In this document: positions 11,011 through 23,368 of the stretch, piece by piece
How positions within the stretch are numbered: the first letter of the stretch is position 1
Layout: the number at the start of each line of letters is the position of its first letter
Assembly: GCA_003254885.1 (NCBI GenBank)
Contig: QANT01005962.1
Span: 1 to 64,000, forward strand
Reading direction: 5' to 3'
Length of the DNA stretch: 64,000 bases
Source of the DNA: Purshia tridentata
Taxonomy: Eukaryota; Streptophyta; Magnoliopsida; Rosales; Rosaceae
Program-made: the position numbers and the translations under genes
Notes under the pieces: model-generated
What the model was told of the DNA's origin: nothing
Database searches by the model: none
Seen by the model: only the letters and a program-made list of their open reading frames with translations

Positions 11011-12339
11011 TTAAGATAACCCGTGCGTGTCTAGAGAATGGCCCAAATGAACATGATTGATATGAGTTTCTAGGATATCCTCTTATTGACCCCTGACCAA
11101 GTTAACAAAACGACAACTCGCAATAAAAAACAACAATAGTACTTGATGTCTAAATTATTTTTTAGGGAAAATTCTTTTAGGGAAAATTTTTCAAAAAAGA
11201 CGTTATGTTGGGGTCAATCTTATTTTAGGATATGTTTGAGTTTGTATTAGTCTAAGACACATATTTAGGATAAGAGTTATTATAGTACAATCCGCCAACT
11301 CTATTTACAATTCCTTTTAAAAATAGACTGCGTGCCATGCACGTGACCTATTTTTATAGAGCAAAATTGACATTTTACCTATATATTACTGCAAAAAAAT
11401 TGAAAACTGAAAAAAATACAAAATAAAATAAAACCAGCACCCTTCTTTTCTTTTTATGAAATAAACTTCAGCTATGTTTAAGTTAAAGTCTCCTATGTTT
11501 TGTGAATACCTATAGTTTATTATAAATTTATTCTATGAGAAATACAGTTGATCAATTTTCCTTTGATAACATATTTATGTTTTTAGTAAAAAATTTGAGG
11601 AAAAGGAGCATTAAAACTAGGGGATTTCAAAGAATGACAAGAGGTCTTAGCGCCAAATTGATTTTATGTAGTTTTAAGATAATAAATGACTTTTATAGCT
11701 TTTGTTTATCTAATTGTTATTTTTGTCCTCTCACTAAGTTATCTCATAAGTTCTTCTTTCCTTTATTGCTTTAAATTTTTCCCCTAGGTATTAGCAGTGG
11801 AACAGTCGAGCCGAATACATCGAGACAGTTTTTTTCTATTTTGTGATCATGTAGGATATTGTTTAATTGTTTTAATTTCATTCCTATTGTTAATCTTGGA
11901 GTATGGCACTGATAACTTATTTGGATGTTTAAACGGTTTGGATACTGAACTTAATTAGGTCGGTGACCCTTTCGTTGTGATTGGAAAGTTGATGAATGAT
12001 TAGAAGTGTTTTTACAGGTTTTAAAAATTTGTGATATATAGTCAAAATTATAAAGGAGACTCTGCCGAATTTTCAGTAAGACTTTTCTTAATTTTTCTCC
12101 CAACTGTTAGGTATAAAGGTAACTCTAATAAGTGGGCTCTATGTTCACAAGGTGTGGGACCCACAGGGCTAACCTTGGCCCCACCGGTAGTGGACTCTCC
12201 TCTCCCACCTCCCTCTCCCAATAATTGCGAATAACACAACATGACTTAAGTCTTTTGTATTCGTCGACCAAACGTTTCAGTAAATTGTGAAAATATTAGG
12301 GGGAAATATGCTGGTTTATTATTTCAGAGTTTGGGCGAC
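10592..12339. other. Intergenic DNA downstream of the TNL gene
   Basis: The first part probably holds the TNL 3' UTR. A perfect (AT)n microsatellite lies at about 10977-11008. Short ORFs here (for example 10785-11060 and 11535-11774) lack known domains and codon bias, so they are not called. No other element is recognised. Confidence 0.45.
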
Positions 12340-12690
12340 GAAGCTATTTCATCACTTGAAAAGACATAGGGCGAGGATTTTAGATTTTCATTGCCCAAAC
12401 TTTTTCACGAAAAATAAATAGTTTTGGGTAGGTAAAATTCCTCTTATTATTTGGACTTGGGGTGACAAAATATCTATTTCCTCAGTTAAGTTTGGACGAG
12501 AAAATGATGGTTTCGTCGCCCAAAGAGGCTTAGGTCAACGAAATAGTTTCATCGCCCAAAAATTTTGCAAAAAACTAAATAATTTAGGTGGGATTAAATG
12601 CTGCCTAATATTTTTGACTATTTCGTTGTCCCAACCTATCTTTGGGCGACGACATGTTCTTTTCGTCGCCCAAAGTCATTGTGTTTTAAC
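12340..12690. repeat. Cluster of GGGCGACGAAA / TTTCGTCGCCC motifs, possible CACTA-type subterminal region
   Basis: The motif TTTGGGCGACGA and its reverse complement TTTCGTCGCCCAAA recur at least six times in both orientations, for example near 12333, 12513, 12552, 12640 and 12659, with degenerate copies between. In plants, short motifs of this kind (GGCGACGAAA-like) are typical of subterminal repeats bound by CACTA transposases. I did not find a CACTA terminus or transposase, so the assignment is inference. Confidence 0.45.
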
Positions 12691-13097
12691 CCCCCCAAGC
12701 CCTTCATTTATGTATATTCTTCATTCTCTTTCACTCTCTCTCAACAGCTCCTCTCTCTCTCTCTATCCCTCTCTCTCTCATGGCCTCCCTCCTCCCAACC
12801 TCCACCTCTCCCTCCTCTCCACCTCCCCTCTCTCCTTACTCCCTCTCTCTCTTTCCTCCTCCCCCTCACTCGGCCTCCTCCACCCAAAATACGCTTGGCC
12901 TTTCTCTTTCCTCCCTCGCCTCTAGCTTCCGCCTCTCTCCCTCTCCTAGCCTCCACAGGTCCGATTTGCCTCTCCCTAAAAACCAAGCCCACAAGTCCAA
13001 TTTGCTTATATATCCCTAAAAACCTAGCCCCCCACCTTGACACCCACCCACACCCACCACCTAAACTGGCCTCTCCTCCCTCCCTCCCTCCACCAAA
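12691..13097. other. Pyrimidine-rich low-complexity tract
   Basis: CT-rich sequence with long CTCTCT and CCTCC runs. Overlapping proline- and serine-rich ORFs exist in several frames on both strands, which is what such composition produces, so none is called. It may be leader sequence of the element marked by the repeats just upstream. Confidence 0.5.
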
Positions 13098-14129
13098 CTG
13101 ACACGCCCCGACCCTCGGGCACGTGCCTAAACTGCTGAAAACTGATAACTATTCCCTGTGGGCCCTTTTTATAAAACTGTGAGCCATGAATATAAAATAA
13201 TTTACTGAAAATCACGGTAACTTTACAAAAGCACGTTTATAAAAATAAGCTGTAAAACGTTTACAAATAAAAACAACTGTAAAACCAGGTTTCTGAAATA
13301 CTGTTGGTCCCACTGCCTCATCTTCTCTCCACTGCCTCCTCAACTTGCTCACCTGCAAAATCAAAACCCTGCACCCAACCACAGGTGCACCGGGTTTACA
13401 CACAAACCCGGTAAGCTCACTAGAGCTCGTGTGAGTGAAAACTAATTGAAAACCTCAAATTAAACTCAAATAAAATAATCAGTCACCAACCATCTTAATC
13501 CTCGAATCACAATCAAACCTCCAATCATAAATCATAAATCATAACCCTTATCCAAATCCTCTAAACCGATCAAATTCACCGTCCCTAAACTGTAATGCCT
13601 CAATTATCCTCAATTGATCCCCTAAACTGGAAATCACCTCAATTTATACCACAAGGTTCTGACTTAGAATCCCACTAAATCCTCAATTAAAAATAACTGA
13701 TACTCCGAAACCTTTACTCACCTTAAATTCTCCAATGACTTTTATTACTCAAACCCCGGTAATCCATTCTCGCCTAACCTTTAAATTCAACAGTTCCCAA
13801 CACCTCACTGTTCCGCTATGAGATTCCCTAGCTTTAAAAGCATTTTATAAATCCTCTGAAAACTCTTTGTAGAAATTCGCTTTTAAAATCCATTTGCAAA
13901 ACTCTTTTAGAAAATAATAAAGCTGATCAAAGTCTCAAATCATAATTATAAAACAAGAACTGAAGTTTTATAATCAAAAACAAACTGTAACTCACAATCT
14001 GTAACAATCTGTAGGAATCATTAAATCTGATCAAGTATCCCAAATTATAGAACAAGAACTGTAATTTAATGATCAAAACAATCTGTAAGCTAACAAGAAA
14101 TGAAAACGTCACCCAATCCACATCCAGCT

Positions 14130-14312
14130 AACCTGCCGTACATGCGCAGGGCTCACAACCTGTCGTACGCATGCAGGGCCCATAATCCTGCCGTACATGC
14201 GCAGGGCCTACGACCTGCCGTACGCATGCAGGGCCAATATCCTGCCGTACATGTGCAGAGCCAGGGTCTGTCATACACATGCAGGGCCAACAACTGCCGT
14301 ACGTGCACGCAG
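14130..14312. repeat. Tandem ~28-bp repeat (CCTGCCGTACATGCGCAGGG)
   Basis: About seven units with alternating spellings (CGTACATGCGCAGGGC and CGTACGCATGCAGGGC) lie inside the solo LTR. Each unit contains a near-palindromic ATGCGCAG or GCATGC core. The ORFs across it on both strands reflect periodicity and are not genes. Confidence 0.8.
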
Positions 14313-14974
14313 GGCCGCCCCCAAAGGGCAAAGCATCCCGACACACGGCCCAAAGCCTATGTGTGTGCCGTGATGGGTCCCAAAGACCTGTGTAACCTGA
14401 GAAGCTGAACGAGTACCAATTGGGTGTTTTGAAAACCGTACCAATCCGAAAATAATATTTCCATTTCAAATCACCGAAAACCACTTTCAAAACCTTTTTG
14501 ATATAACCGAAAATCCACCGAAAACCAGGTTCAAAACCTTTTAATATCACAAGAAAGTTAACCATAACTCGGATTTAAAATTAAATCCCTTCTTACAGAA
14601 CCAACCTTTCCAAAAACTGATAAAGTAAAACCAAACCTTTATTTTTAACCAGGAATAAACTGAATTCTTAAAATCAGTTTCCCAAAACCGAAATTCCCAC
14701 CAAATCATCTTAACAAACATAAATCTTAAAACCCCGGGAATCCCAATCCTAATCAAGGTCTCCACCTGGATTCATTAAATCCCAATCACAACCACTGATC
14801 CTTACTTAGCCCTCTCTGAAGCTCCAAACATTTCTTAAGTCTGTAACCTCAAATAATTCTTAAATTATCAGTATTTCAATCCTAATTCCGTAACCTCCCT
14901 TAGCTAGCATACAGCAACCAAAACAAACAAGCACTCAAACCAGCCAAGTAACTAACTAACTGAGAGTTAAAGGA

Positions 14975-15300
14975 TCCTAGGTTCACTCACCGTGGCCAAG
15001 CAAAAGACCGAATTGCCCTTCGTGTCCTTCGTGACTCCTTTACTCGGATTCTAAAATCCGGCAGCATAACGGCATCGGGGACACAATTCCCGAGCCGAGC
15101 ATACCTGTTAAGACCAGACAGTCCAAGCAATAAACCAAGGTTCACTCACAATGACCACGCAAAAGGCCAAACTACCCTTCGTGTCCTTCGTGGCTCCTTT
15201 GCTCGGATTCTAAAATTCGGCAACATAACGGCATCGGGAATACTATTTCCCAAGCCAAGCACACCTGTTAAGACCAGACAGTCCAAGCAATAAACCAGAG
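14975..15300. repeat. Two tandem copies of a ~155-bp unit
   Basis: The unit begins GGTTCACTCAC, passes through CTTCGTGTCCTTCGTG and AACGGCATCGGG, and ends AGTCCAAGCAATAAACCA. It occurs twice with small differences inside the solo LTR. Confidence 0.8.
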
Positions 15301-16272
15301 TTCACAAACAAGTCCAACAAACACGAAACCAGGCGGGAACCACCACGCACGGTGGCTACCCGACCCTCGGAAACCACTCGAAAGGTACGAGAAGCTCACC
15401 CACAAGCTCGGGTGGTTGGCCCGAGGCCAAAAACCAAGGAACGGTCGCTGAAACCGTCACACGCAGCGGGTCCCACGACGGTCAACGGCGGTCAACTGTC
15501 AAAAACGAAACTCGCGTTTAGCTAAAACAAACTACACAGGCACGTAGAGGAGATCGAGGGGATCGATTCTCAAACCTGGGTCGACGGCCAAAAGTGGCCG
15601 GAAAAGGGGGAAATCAGGCCGGGAAGCCGGCGGCACACCCACGTCCAATCCGCCGCCCACGGCGGTCCAACGGCGTGATCGACCCCACCAACAAGCTGGG
15701 CTCGACGAGGGGAGAAGATCTGGGCGGTCGCTGGGCCTCGTCGTCGCCGGAAACGGCGAGATCGCCGCCGATCACCCCGACTGTGCACGCGCGATTCTTC
15801 GAGTTCTGGGCTGCTTCACCGGAAACCGCCACCACCGGAAGGAAGAGGGGAAGCCGGCGAGCACGACGAGCCGAGGACCACGCCGGCCCGCCGCCGAACG
15901 TGTCGCGCGAGGGAGAGAAGGGTCGGGAGAAAGGAGAGAGAAAGCTGGGTCTGATTTCTGGGGTTCCGTGCCCCTTTTAAAAATCCAACTTTTCTAAAAT
16001 TACCAATGTGTCCTTCTCTTCACACGTCCGTAACTTTCAAACCGTAGCTCCGTTCGACGCGTGCTACGTGTCTACGAACTCGTGAGGACGAGACCTTCCT
16101 AACGGACCCAAGGTCAACGCAAAAAGACCTCCAGAACAAAAAGTCAACTTTTCCCCCTTTTAAAAGTCAAACTTTAAATTCAAAACCTCCAAAACGTTTT
16201 ACTTGCAAATTAAAATTCCGAAAATCTTTAAAAAGCTTTTCAAAACACTTGTGAAAGGTGCGGGGTGTTACA

Positions 16273-17642
16273 CTTAAGGGACTGAAGCTTACCAGATCAT
16301 TAGTCATGTGCACCGTAGCCCCGGTATCTGGGAACCATTCTTGATCTTGAGCCCCAGAAATGGTGAAGGCAGCAAGAGCTTTTGGTATGTCGCCAAACTG
16401 ATATGATTGATTAAACCTATGCCAACATCGAAGAGCCGTATGGTTAGGTTTCAAGCATATTTGACAAAACTGACCTTTCTCAATTGTAGAAGTGGAACCA
16501 GAACTAGCACTAGTTGTATTATTGTTGACACCAACATTTGGGTGAGCTCTAAAGTTGTTGGACCTGCTAGTTTGAGTAAAACCTCTTCCTCGTGAACTAA
16601 AGGCATTAGAGCGACCAGAGTGTTGTCTAGAAAAAGATTGCTGATTGGATTTCTGCTCTCCCATGAAGGCAACATGATGATTCAGATTATCTTGTGCATA
16701 CAGCAGCCTTATGTTCTCATGGAACTTCAGCAGAGGAACAACTTCATCATAGCACGGAGTAGGCGGCTTTAACATAGTTGTTACAAAAGACTCATATCCA
16801 GGACCAAGACCTGTGAGCAACGCAAACACCTTTTCTCGATCTGGTACCGGCTTTCCAATTGTTGCAAAAGCATCACAATTGTTTTTAAAACTAAACAAAT
16901 ATGCAGTAAGAGTAGTGTCACCTTTCTTATGCATCCTCAGCTTTTGTTGGAGGTAAAATTCCCTTTCTTGTGAATCTTGTGCAAATGCACGCGAAATTGA
17001 CAACTAGACGTCATGAGCAGTGTTAAGTCCAAAAACTGCAGCGAGGACCTCTTCAGAGAGTGTCCCTATGATCTAGCCCCTGAGAAGACCATCGGACTTT
17101 CTCCAGGCTACATATGCTGGATTGACTGGAGCAGGGGGTGCGTCATCATTTAGTGCAGCACCAGTAGGAATGGTATATTTAGATGGACAAGGAAGACTGC
17201 CATCAATGAATCTGATCATGTCTTGAGATTCAATTAAACCTATGACTTGAGTTTTCCACATGAGATAGTTGGTTTGAGTTAATTTGATTGAAACAAAGTT
17301 TGCCACATTGAGTGTGGCTGGGTATGGATAATGGGCAAGAGCAGCCATTATGAAGAAAGGTAAACAAAGCTAAGCGGAAGAACCTTTTGGTGAAGAGCTA
17401 AAGTCCAGGCTATTGGATTGGTAGCTCTGATACCATATAGAAGTGTGTGTTTTTATTAACTTGCAAATAAACACAGTACAGCCTTATATAAAGATAAAAG
17501 AGATAAGATCAACAAGATCAGCCTCTATCCTACGTACATATCTGTCCAAATAGTTTGGACTTGACTAAGCTATTTCAAAACTAAACACCAGCCTTTATCA
17601 CTTCGAAATTCAAAATTCAAACCAAACCATATTATCCAACAG
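16273..17642 (-). mobile_element. Copia retrotransposon fragment (5' LTR, gag, start of protease)
   Basis: Minus strand. A putative 5' LTR of about 200 bases (17440-17642) starts TGTTGGATAATATGG. It is followed by a primer-binding site TGGTATCAGAGC (about 17424-17435) and a gag region (about 17350 downward) with a copia gag N-terminus and a zinc knuckle CQICLKPNHTALRC. A protease-like segment with DTGATVHMTND follows. The element stops at the junction with the solo LTR at 16272, and its pol and 3' end are not found next to 13098. It is a broken fossil with a few disruptions in what remains. Confidence 0.75.
17440..17642 (-). repeat. 5' LTR of the copia fragment
   Basis: It starts TGTTGGA on the minus strand and ends just before the tRNA-Met-type primer-binding site. 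Its partner LTR was not found in the window. Confidence 0.55.
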
Positions 17643-18390
17643 ATAGAACTTATACCAATACAAATCTAAGAGTGTTTGTGTCACTGGAATAATGCCAACA
17701 CAAAATAATTTAAAATACAACTAAGCATACACGTTTTATCCAATACTTGTGTCCCTATGATGATTTTTTATAAGGTACAACCTTCCAAATGGACTTGCCT
17801 ATAATCCTATATTTCGTATACCATATCCTTTTCTCTCTATCTGACTTCTTATGTTTCCTAATAAATTCGATCACTAACAATTTATTTCCATATAGGTGGG
17901 AATTTATCATCATATCCTCAATTTCTTGTAGGCTAAGATTGGGACATCTAGGGTCACTTATCGTTAGCTATTAATCTTATCCATTATCTTGTCAAAACCT
18001 CTTAGCCTAATAATGAACGAGGTTAAACTAATTAAGATTATCACTAATATATTATCTTTGCACTCCAGTAATAAGGAACATTTATCTTACAAACCCTACT
18101 CACTAGATAACATTGCTTCTCTACCTAAAATATCCTTGAATGCAAATGGAAATAGTTTAACCCGATTGTCTAACTCATTCACTCTACATCTTATCCTTGA
18201 TACCTTAATTATTGATTACATACAATTCTATGACCCAATCATTGAATTGTCTAGCTAGACTTGGTGATTAACATTACTTAAGGGGTTATTCGATCTCCCA
18301 TGATTTTATCCCTTAAAGAATGGAGGGTAGATTACATCTTTTGAAGGACGTTCACACAATCTTATACTTAGCCTACCAAATCATATTAGT
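17643..18390. other. Intergenic DNA, nothing recognised
   Basis: AT-rich. Short ORFs at about 17789-17974 and 17989-18258 show no domain and look like chance. Confidence 0.4.
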
Positions 18391-19000
18391 ATACTTAGGC
18401 CTCATTTGGAGGACAGCACAGTACTGCAAATGGCATGATTGTGTTCTAGGACAACATAGCATAGCAAAGGACTTTAGCTAATCATGTCCCATGTTTAGTG
18501 CAACACAGGACTGGACTATACAATGAATAAAATTTTGTTTTTTATTATACAATACTAACAAATAAAATATATACCTAATCAAATTTAAAATTATTTTTGT
18601 GATTATAATTAAAGAGAGTTACTTATAAAAAAACAAAAAACTAGCCAAAAATATAGAATTTATTTTGTTAACTATTTAATCCATAATATTCAATTTAATG
18701 TTAAATATTAGTTTGGACTTGGAAGGAGAGAGAGAGAAAGAGAGAGAGAGAGAGACAAAGGGAAATGAGATGGAGAGCGAGAGAGGAAAAGATTATCTGA
18801 AATGAAGAAGAGAAATTAAGAAAGAGTCCCATAGTGTACCACTTATTTTGATGGGACAGAAATCCCATGTTATTTGGGATAGTTGTTCAAGTGTGAGTCT
18901 CGTCCCATATTCTTAGAAATTTCACCAAACATGAGATAAGAAATAACTGTCCATTTTAATTGATTAGTCCCGTCTAGTTACACTTTCCAAACAAGTTAAA
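18391..19000. mobile_element. Possible hAT- or Harbinger-type MITE
   Basis: The left end GGCCTCATTTGGAGGACAG and a reversed right end near 18981-19000 (CTTGTTTGGAAAGTG on the minus strand) share a TTTGGA block typical of such plant elements. The centre holds an AT-rich region and a GA repeat (about 18725-18755). Inverted repeats are weak and no target duplication was seen. Confidence 0.28.
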
Positions 19001-20259
19001 GTTCATAAGGGCTCAGTGCCATGGACTAAGCATATGATATGTGAGACCTCGAAATTTTTTCATGTTTTATTTTCTTAGTTATTTATTTTCCTGAAGTTAC
19101 TTTGAATTTGAAGTGTTGGAATTTTTGTGTAAATCCTAGAGACCAAAAGTTCGTTTTGAGTTTATTGGAAATTTGTATTTGTTGCTATAAGTATCTAGTA
19201 TTTTTTAGAACAATTTTTAGAGTCCGGAAGTGTGTTTGACAACTTTTCGAAGTTGGAAGATTATGGAAAGTATGAGATGGATAAGTGGTAAGATCATGAC
19301 CCTTTATCTTAGATTGGTCCAACATTTGCAAGGCTGCCAACAGAGAGAGACAGCTGGTAACATAGTTGAAGATGAGAGAATAGGAGAAGAAACACGTGGA
19401 GAGGTGGAAAGCAGTGAATTAAAAAAAAAATAACCAATCGATAGGTTCGATCGATCGGTGGCCGAACAGTCGATTTTGGCTTGCCGATCGGTCGATGCTC
19501 TTTTATAAATACCCCCTAGTGCGTTTTAATTCTAAATTTTTGTAATCCTCAGCTGAATACCCGAGAGTTTATCTCATTTCTCTCACTCGCAATTCTCTTC
19601 TCTCACCCTCAAACTCATCCTTCCCTTTAGATTAAATACTTCTTCTCCTTGAAGGAGAGTTCGACTAAGGATTACAATGGGTATTCAGATTGATTACTCA
19701 ATCCAGTAGTAAGAATCCTACGAACCTTGGACTCAGTTTGTGATTTGTGATTAAGATTTTAGTATTGATTAGTTATAATTGTTCCTTGGTAGAAGTATAG
19801 CTAAGGATTACTCCAATTCCTAATAATTGGATTGGTGAAGTAAGAGGAGCTGTATATTTGATATTTTGTTGTGGGAATCAAGCTGAGCATAGGATTCCCT
19901 GTAAGGGAAACTCACTCCATGCTAAAGACCCATTTTACTACATGTATTATGCTAGTAAATATTGATACATGATAAATTTGCATAGTTTGTGATTGCCATA
20001 TGTTTTATAGTTTTTATCCATTGTAATAACTAACTGTTGTGATGACTTGAGAGCAAAGAGTCACCATAGAGTTGACTTATGGTTTCAATCACTTAAACCT
20101 CGGAAGGCAGTTATGCAATTAGGTTGGTAGATTTCAATTCTTGGCTTCCAGTATAAAGTTGTTATAACCAGGAATGGATACTCTTGCTACCATATCAGTT
20201 TTTACTAATAACATAGGTTGGGAGGTAGTTGGCCATTCTAAGTTCAGTCATTAGATAAG

Positions 20260-22691
20260 TGTCATGCCCTAATCCGGGATTAAAGATTAAATCCTGAATC
20301 AAGGAGTGAATCACACTATAATTATATAATTAACTTCTATAACCAGAGTGTGACATGGAAATTAAAATAAACTAAAATAAGCTTCTTATTACAAATGAAT
20401 TCAAGCTTAATATACAAAATCAATTATACTCTTATCCTTTACATCTCTCTAAATCAAGCTTCGGTTCACGCTTAATCTCACAGACTTCTTCTATTTGGCT
20501 CCATGCTAAACTCTCGGTTAAATACCTACAAAGTCTATAAGGGGATGAGCTCAAACCAACGGCTCAGTAAGGATATAAGATCTTAATAAGCAGAATTGAT
20601 CAAATTGAAGCTTTAATAAAAACATACAACATGCTATGAACAATATATAATATAATAATACTATTAATGCATGAATATTAAGCAACACTTCCTTGGTTTA
20701 AATACCCTAATATGGATAGCTGTTAACTCAATTATAGAATAATCAGACCGCATGTCGCATACCATACATTTTACCACTGTGGTCCTGATCACTCCATAAT
20801 ATAAGTTAATAGTACTATTCATATTGAAATATCAATAACATTGCAATAGTCTTAACTTTAACCACAACTAAAGTGCAAGACATCCTACCTTTGATCGCAA
20901 CTGAATTTCCCAATGGGCCTTGAGGTTTAGATCATTTTATCAACTGCAGCTGAAGTAGCTTCTCTCCCTGCGCACACTACGAATTTAAATAACAAAATTT
21001 AAAATTCGATCCCCACTCACCATAGCTCCACTATCAATGAATTATGATTCACATTCAAATAAATGCATGTTCAGATAAATGCACATAATTTTTTATATAT
21101 ATAATTAGCTAATTCACATTATAATCATGTAATTCAAATAATAATATAATTCACGTAATAGCACGTATGCATTATTTCTCAACAAAGATTCAATGCAACC
21201 AAATCACACGTCAAGATTTCCCAGATCCCCCTACCTGGTTTTTAGAGCTCAACCCGACCTCATATGTCCATTCGAGAAGAAATTTTAAATTGTCATGTGC
21301 TTCTCAGTTGTTGTCAAATCCTAATCCAATACAAGAAAACCACAATTAAATAAAGAACAAAAGTCGCTCACTCTCTAATCCTAATGTGTGTAGTGTACTT
21401 CTCTAATTTTGGGGTCTCGGATTGCAAAACGGAACCTACCATCGGACTCGAAATCGAAAATGGAGTGGGGAGGGACCTTTTCCTAGCAACAGAGGCTGCC
21501 GGAAACCACCACACGCGCCACGACATACCAGCGGTGCGCGTGGGGTGGTCAGCTGGTACTGTTCATCGTCTTCTTCCTTAATTTCTCCTGTTTTCTGTAA
21601 CTTTCCGAGTTTTTTCTTAACTTTGGGCCTTCGTTTAACCTACCAAATAACCTTAGATTTTTACAATATTATACTTGTTGGAAAGCTCTGTATCTCCTCT
21701 TTAAAAACCATGTAAAGTTTACTTAAATCCACAGTTAGATCTTAAGATATTTGAGCCCAAAGTAGGATACTCGAAACTGTACAATTTTCCAGAAATTTCC
21801 AAAGTTTCCAAATTTCAACCCACTTCAATCCCTTTTGATTCTAACACTCCTAATCGGTCCTTAAGGCTAAGAAAAGATAATTTACAACCTATTTAACAAT
21901 TAAAATCGAAGAAATCATAATAAACCAAATTAAACCATAAACCCAAAAATTTGAAAATTACTCTCTACACCCAACCCGAAATCTTTCCTCTCTTTCCTTC
22001 AAGTTCTGTGCGTTTGTAATCCTAGCAACATTTCTAATCAGTAATTGAACCTCACCAAAGCTATAAAATTAACTTGAAATTCGAAATCATGAAGAAAACA
22101 GTGGGTGGAGCTTACCTCCTCTTCCACCCTCTTTTCTCCCTTCTTCTCCTCCTCTGCCTTCTCTCTCTCTCTCTCATTTCGGGTGGTTCTACTGGGTTTG
22201 CAGTTGTAACCTTAGTTTTTTTTTTTTTTTTACACACACCCACCGCTACCCTCTTTTCTCCCTTCTTCTCCTCCTCTGCCTTTTCTCTCTCTCTCTCATT
22301 TCGGGTGGTTCTACTGGGTTTGCAGTTGTAACCTTAGTTTTTTTTTTTTTACACACACACCCACCGCCACACAAACACACACACACACACGGCCACAACC
22401 ACGCACCTCACCTACAAGTTTACTAACACACACACACAACAGTAAATAAATGATAAGGAGTTTAAAAAAAATAAAAAATACTCTAGTGCTTTGAAGAAGT
22501 TGGCTGGGAAAAGCCCAGCCAGTAAATTAAATATATATTATTATTATTATTATTTTACAATTAAGTATATATATAATTAAATGAATAAATCAAATAAATA
22601 AAACATTAACATAACACCAAAATTAAAACCAAAACACAATTAATTAAACTAAATAAACTTAAGTTTTATTTAATAAAAACTAGTTATTACA
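20260..22691 (-). mobile_element. Second LTR-like element nested in the solo LTR
   Basis: On plus it starts TGTCATGCCCTAATCCGGG. On minus it would run from TGTAATAACTAG (22691) to GGGCATGACA (20260). The first ~150 bases resemble 43837 onward, where a primer-binding site next to the same LTR end fixes the minus orientation. Flanks ATAAG and GCAAG match in three of five bases, so the right end is provisional. No protein domain lies inside. Fossil. Confidence 0.45.
22110..22370. repeat. Tandem duplication of a ~125-bp pyrimidine-rich unit
   Basis: The block from CACCCTCTTTTCTCCCTTC through CATTTCGGGTGGTTCTACTG to the CACACACCCACCGC stretch occurs twice in tandem. It is followed by an AC repeat (about 22355-22395). 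Confidence 0.8.
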
Positions 22692-23368
22692 GCAAGGTAT
22701 TATGAATGTTCTGAAATGTTTTCTGTGATTGTATGAGCATGCAAATGGTTTCGAACTGATATTGGTTATTTGGTTGTGCATAATGCTATTTTGATGCATT
22801 TCACTAGTTATTAATAATAAATATGTTTGTACTATTTTAAAACCTAGCCATGGTAAAATACATAGCCACGGTCTCCTGAGAGAAGCTTTGAACGTATGTG
22901 AATACCCTTACTGTGCATTGTGAGTGCAGAGAACGGCTTGGAATGAGTGTGCAGCCTAAATACTTGTCAACTTTCCATTTTTTCAAATTCAGATCTTTTC
23001 TCTGGGCATATGTAAATTAGTTGTTGTTTTCCTTTTGGGTTGTTTTGTAAATTATCAAATAGTGATCTTTATGTTGATCACTTTTGAAAATTATCGAACC
23101 TCTACTTTTGTTTGTTTTCTTAGGTTACTTTTGGTCTTATATGCAACCTTGGTGGGTTGGTTTAAATATAAATGTTTGGTTATATTCTATTTTGTACTTC
23201 CACTACCAATATAACTCTAATCCATTCTATTTTATTAAATTAAAAAGGATTAACCTATTTTGAGAATACTTAGGATTATAATACTTAAGGTTTGAGTATT
23301 GTAGTCTTGAATGTTCTTAAGGTAGCTGTCGTTGTGGCATACCCTGAGTTTTGGGGTGTCACATGATA

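Larger units (their letters stand above)
13098..16272 (-). mobile_element. Probable gypsy-type solo LTR (~3.2 kb), minus orientation
   Basis: Read on the minus strand it begins TGTAACACCCCGCACC (16272) and ends GGTCGGGGCGTGTCA (13098). These are TG...CA termini of the TGTAACACCCCG type common in plant Ty3/gypsy (chromovirus-like) LTRs. A TTTTTAAAAGGGG TATA-like site near 15975 is followed on the minus strand by a CT-rich, then GC-rich leader (about 15350-15950), as expected for an LTR promoter and R/U5. There is no gag or pol inside. It contains two tandem-repeat blocks. The flanking five bases do not match, so it is not a simple intact insertion. It is a fossil of moderate age. Confidence 0.5.
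19040..23363 (+). mobile_element. Gypsy-type solo LTR with 5-bp TSD, carrying a nested element
   Basis: It starts TGTGAGACCTCGAAA and ends TTTGGGGTGTCACA, so the termini are TG...CA with inverted TGTGA. The flanking five bases are TGATA on both sides (19035-19039 and 23364-23368), a perfect target duplication. A TATA-like TTTATAAATACCCC near 19503 supports plus orientation. No gag-pol lies inside. Without the nested insert (20260-22691) the LTR is about 1.9 kb. A solo LTR usually arises by recombination between the two LTRs of a full element. Confidence 0.7.

Noticed and set aside
12598-13101. Proline- and serine-rich ORFs up to 167 codons
   Set aside because: CT-rich low-complexity DNA gives open frames in several phases and on both strands.
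14100-14565. Cysteine-rich ORFs on both strands
   Set aside because: They arise from a ~28-bp tandem repeat inside an LTR.
15594-15980. 128-codon GC-rich ORF (+) and overlapping minus ORFs
   Set aside because: Located in the GC-rich leader part of the solo LTR, open in several frames, with no domain.
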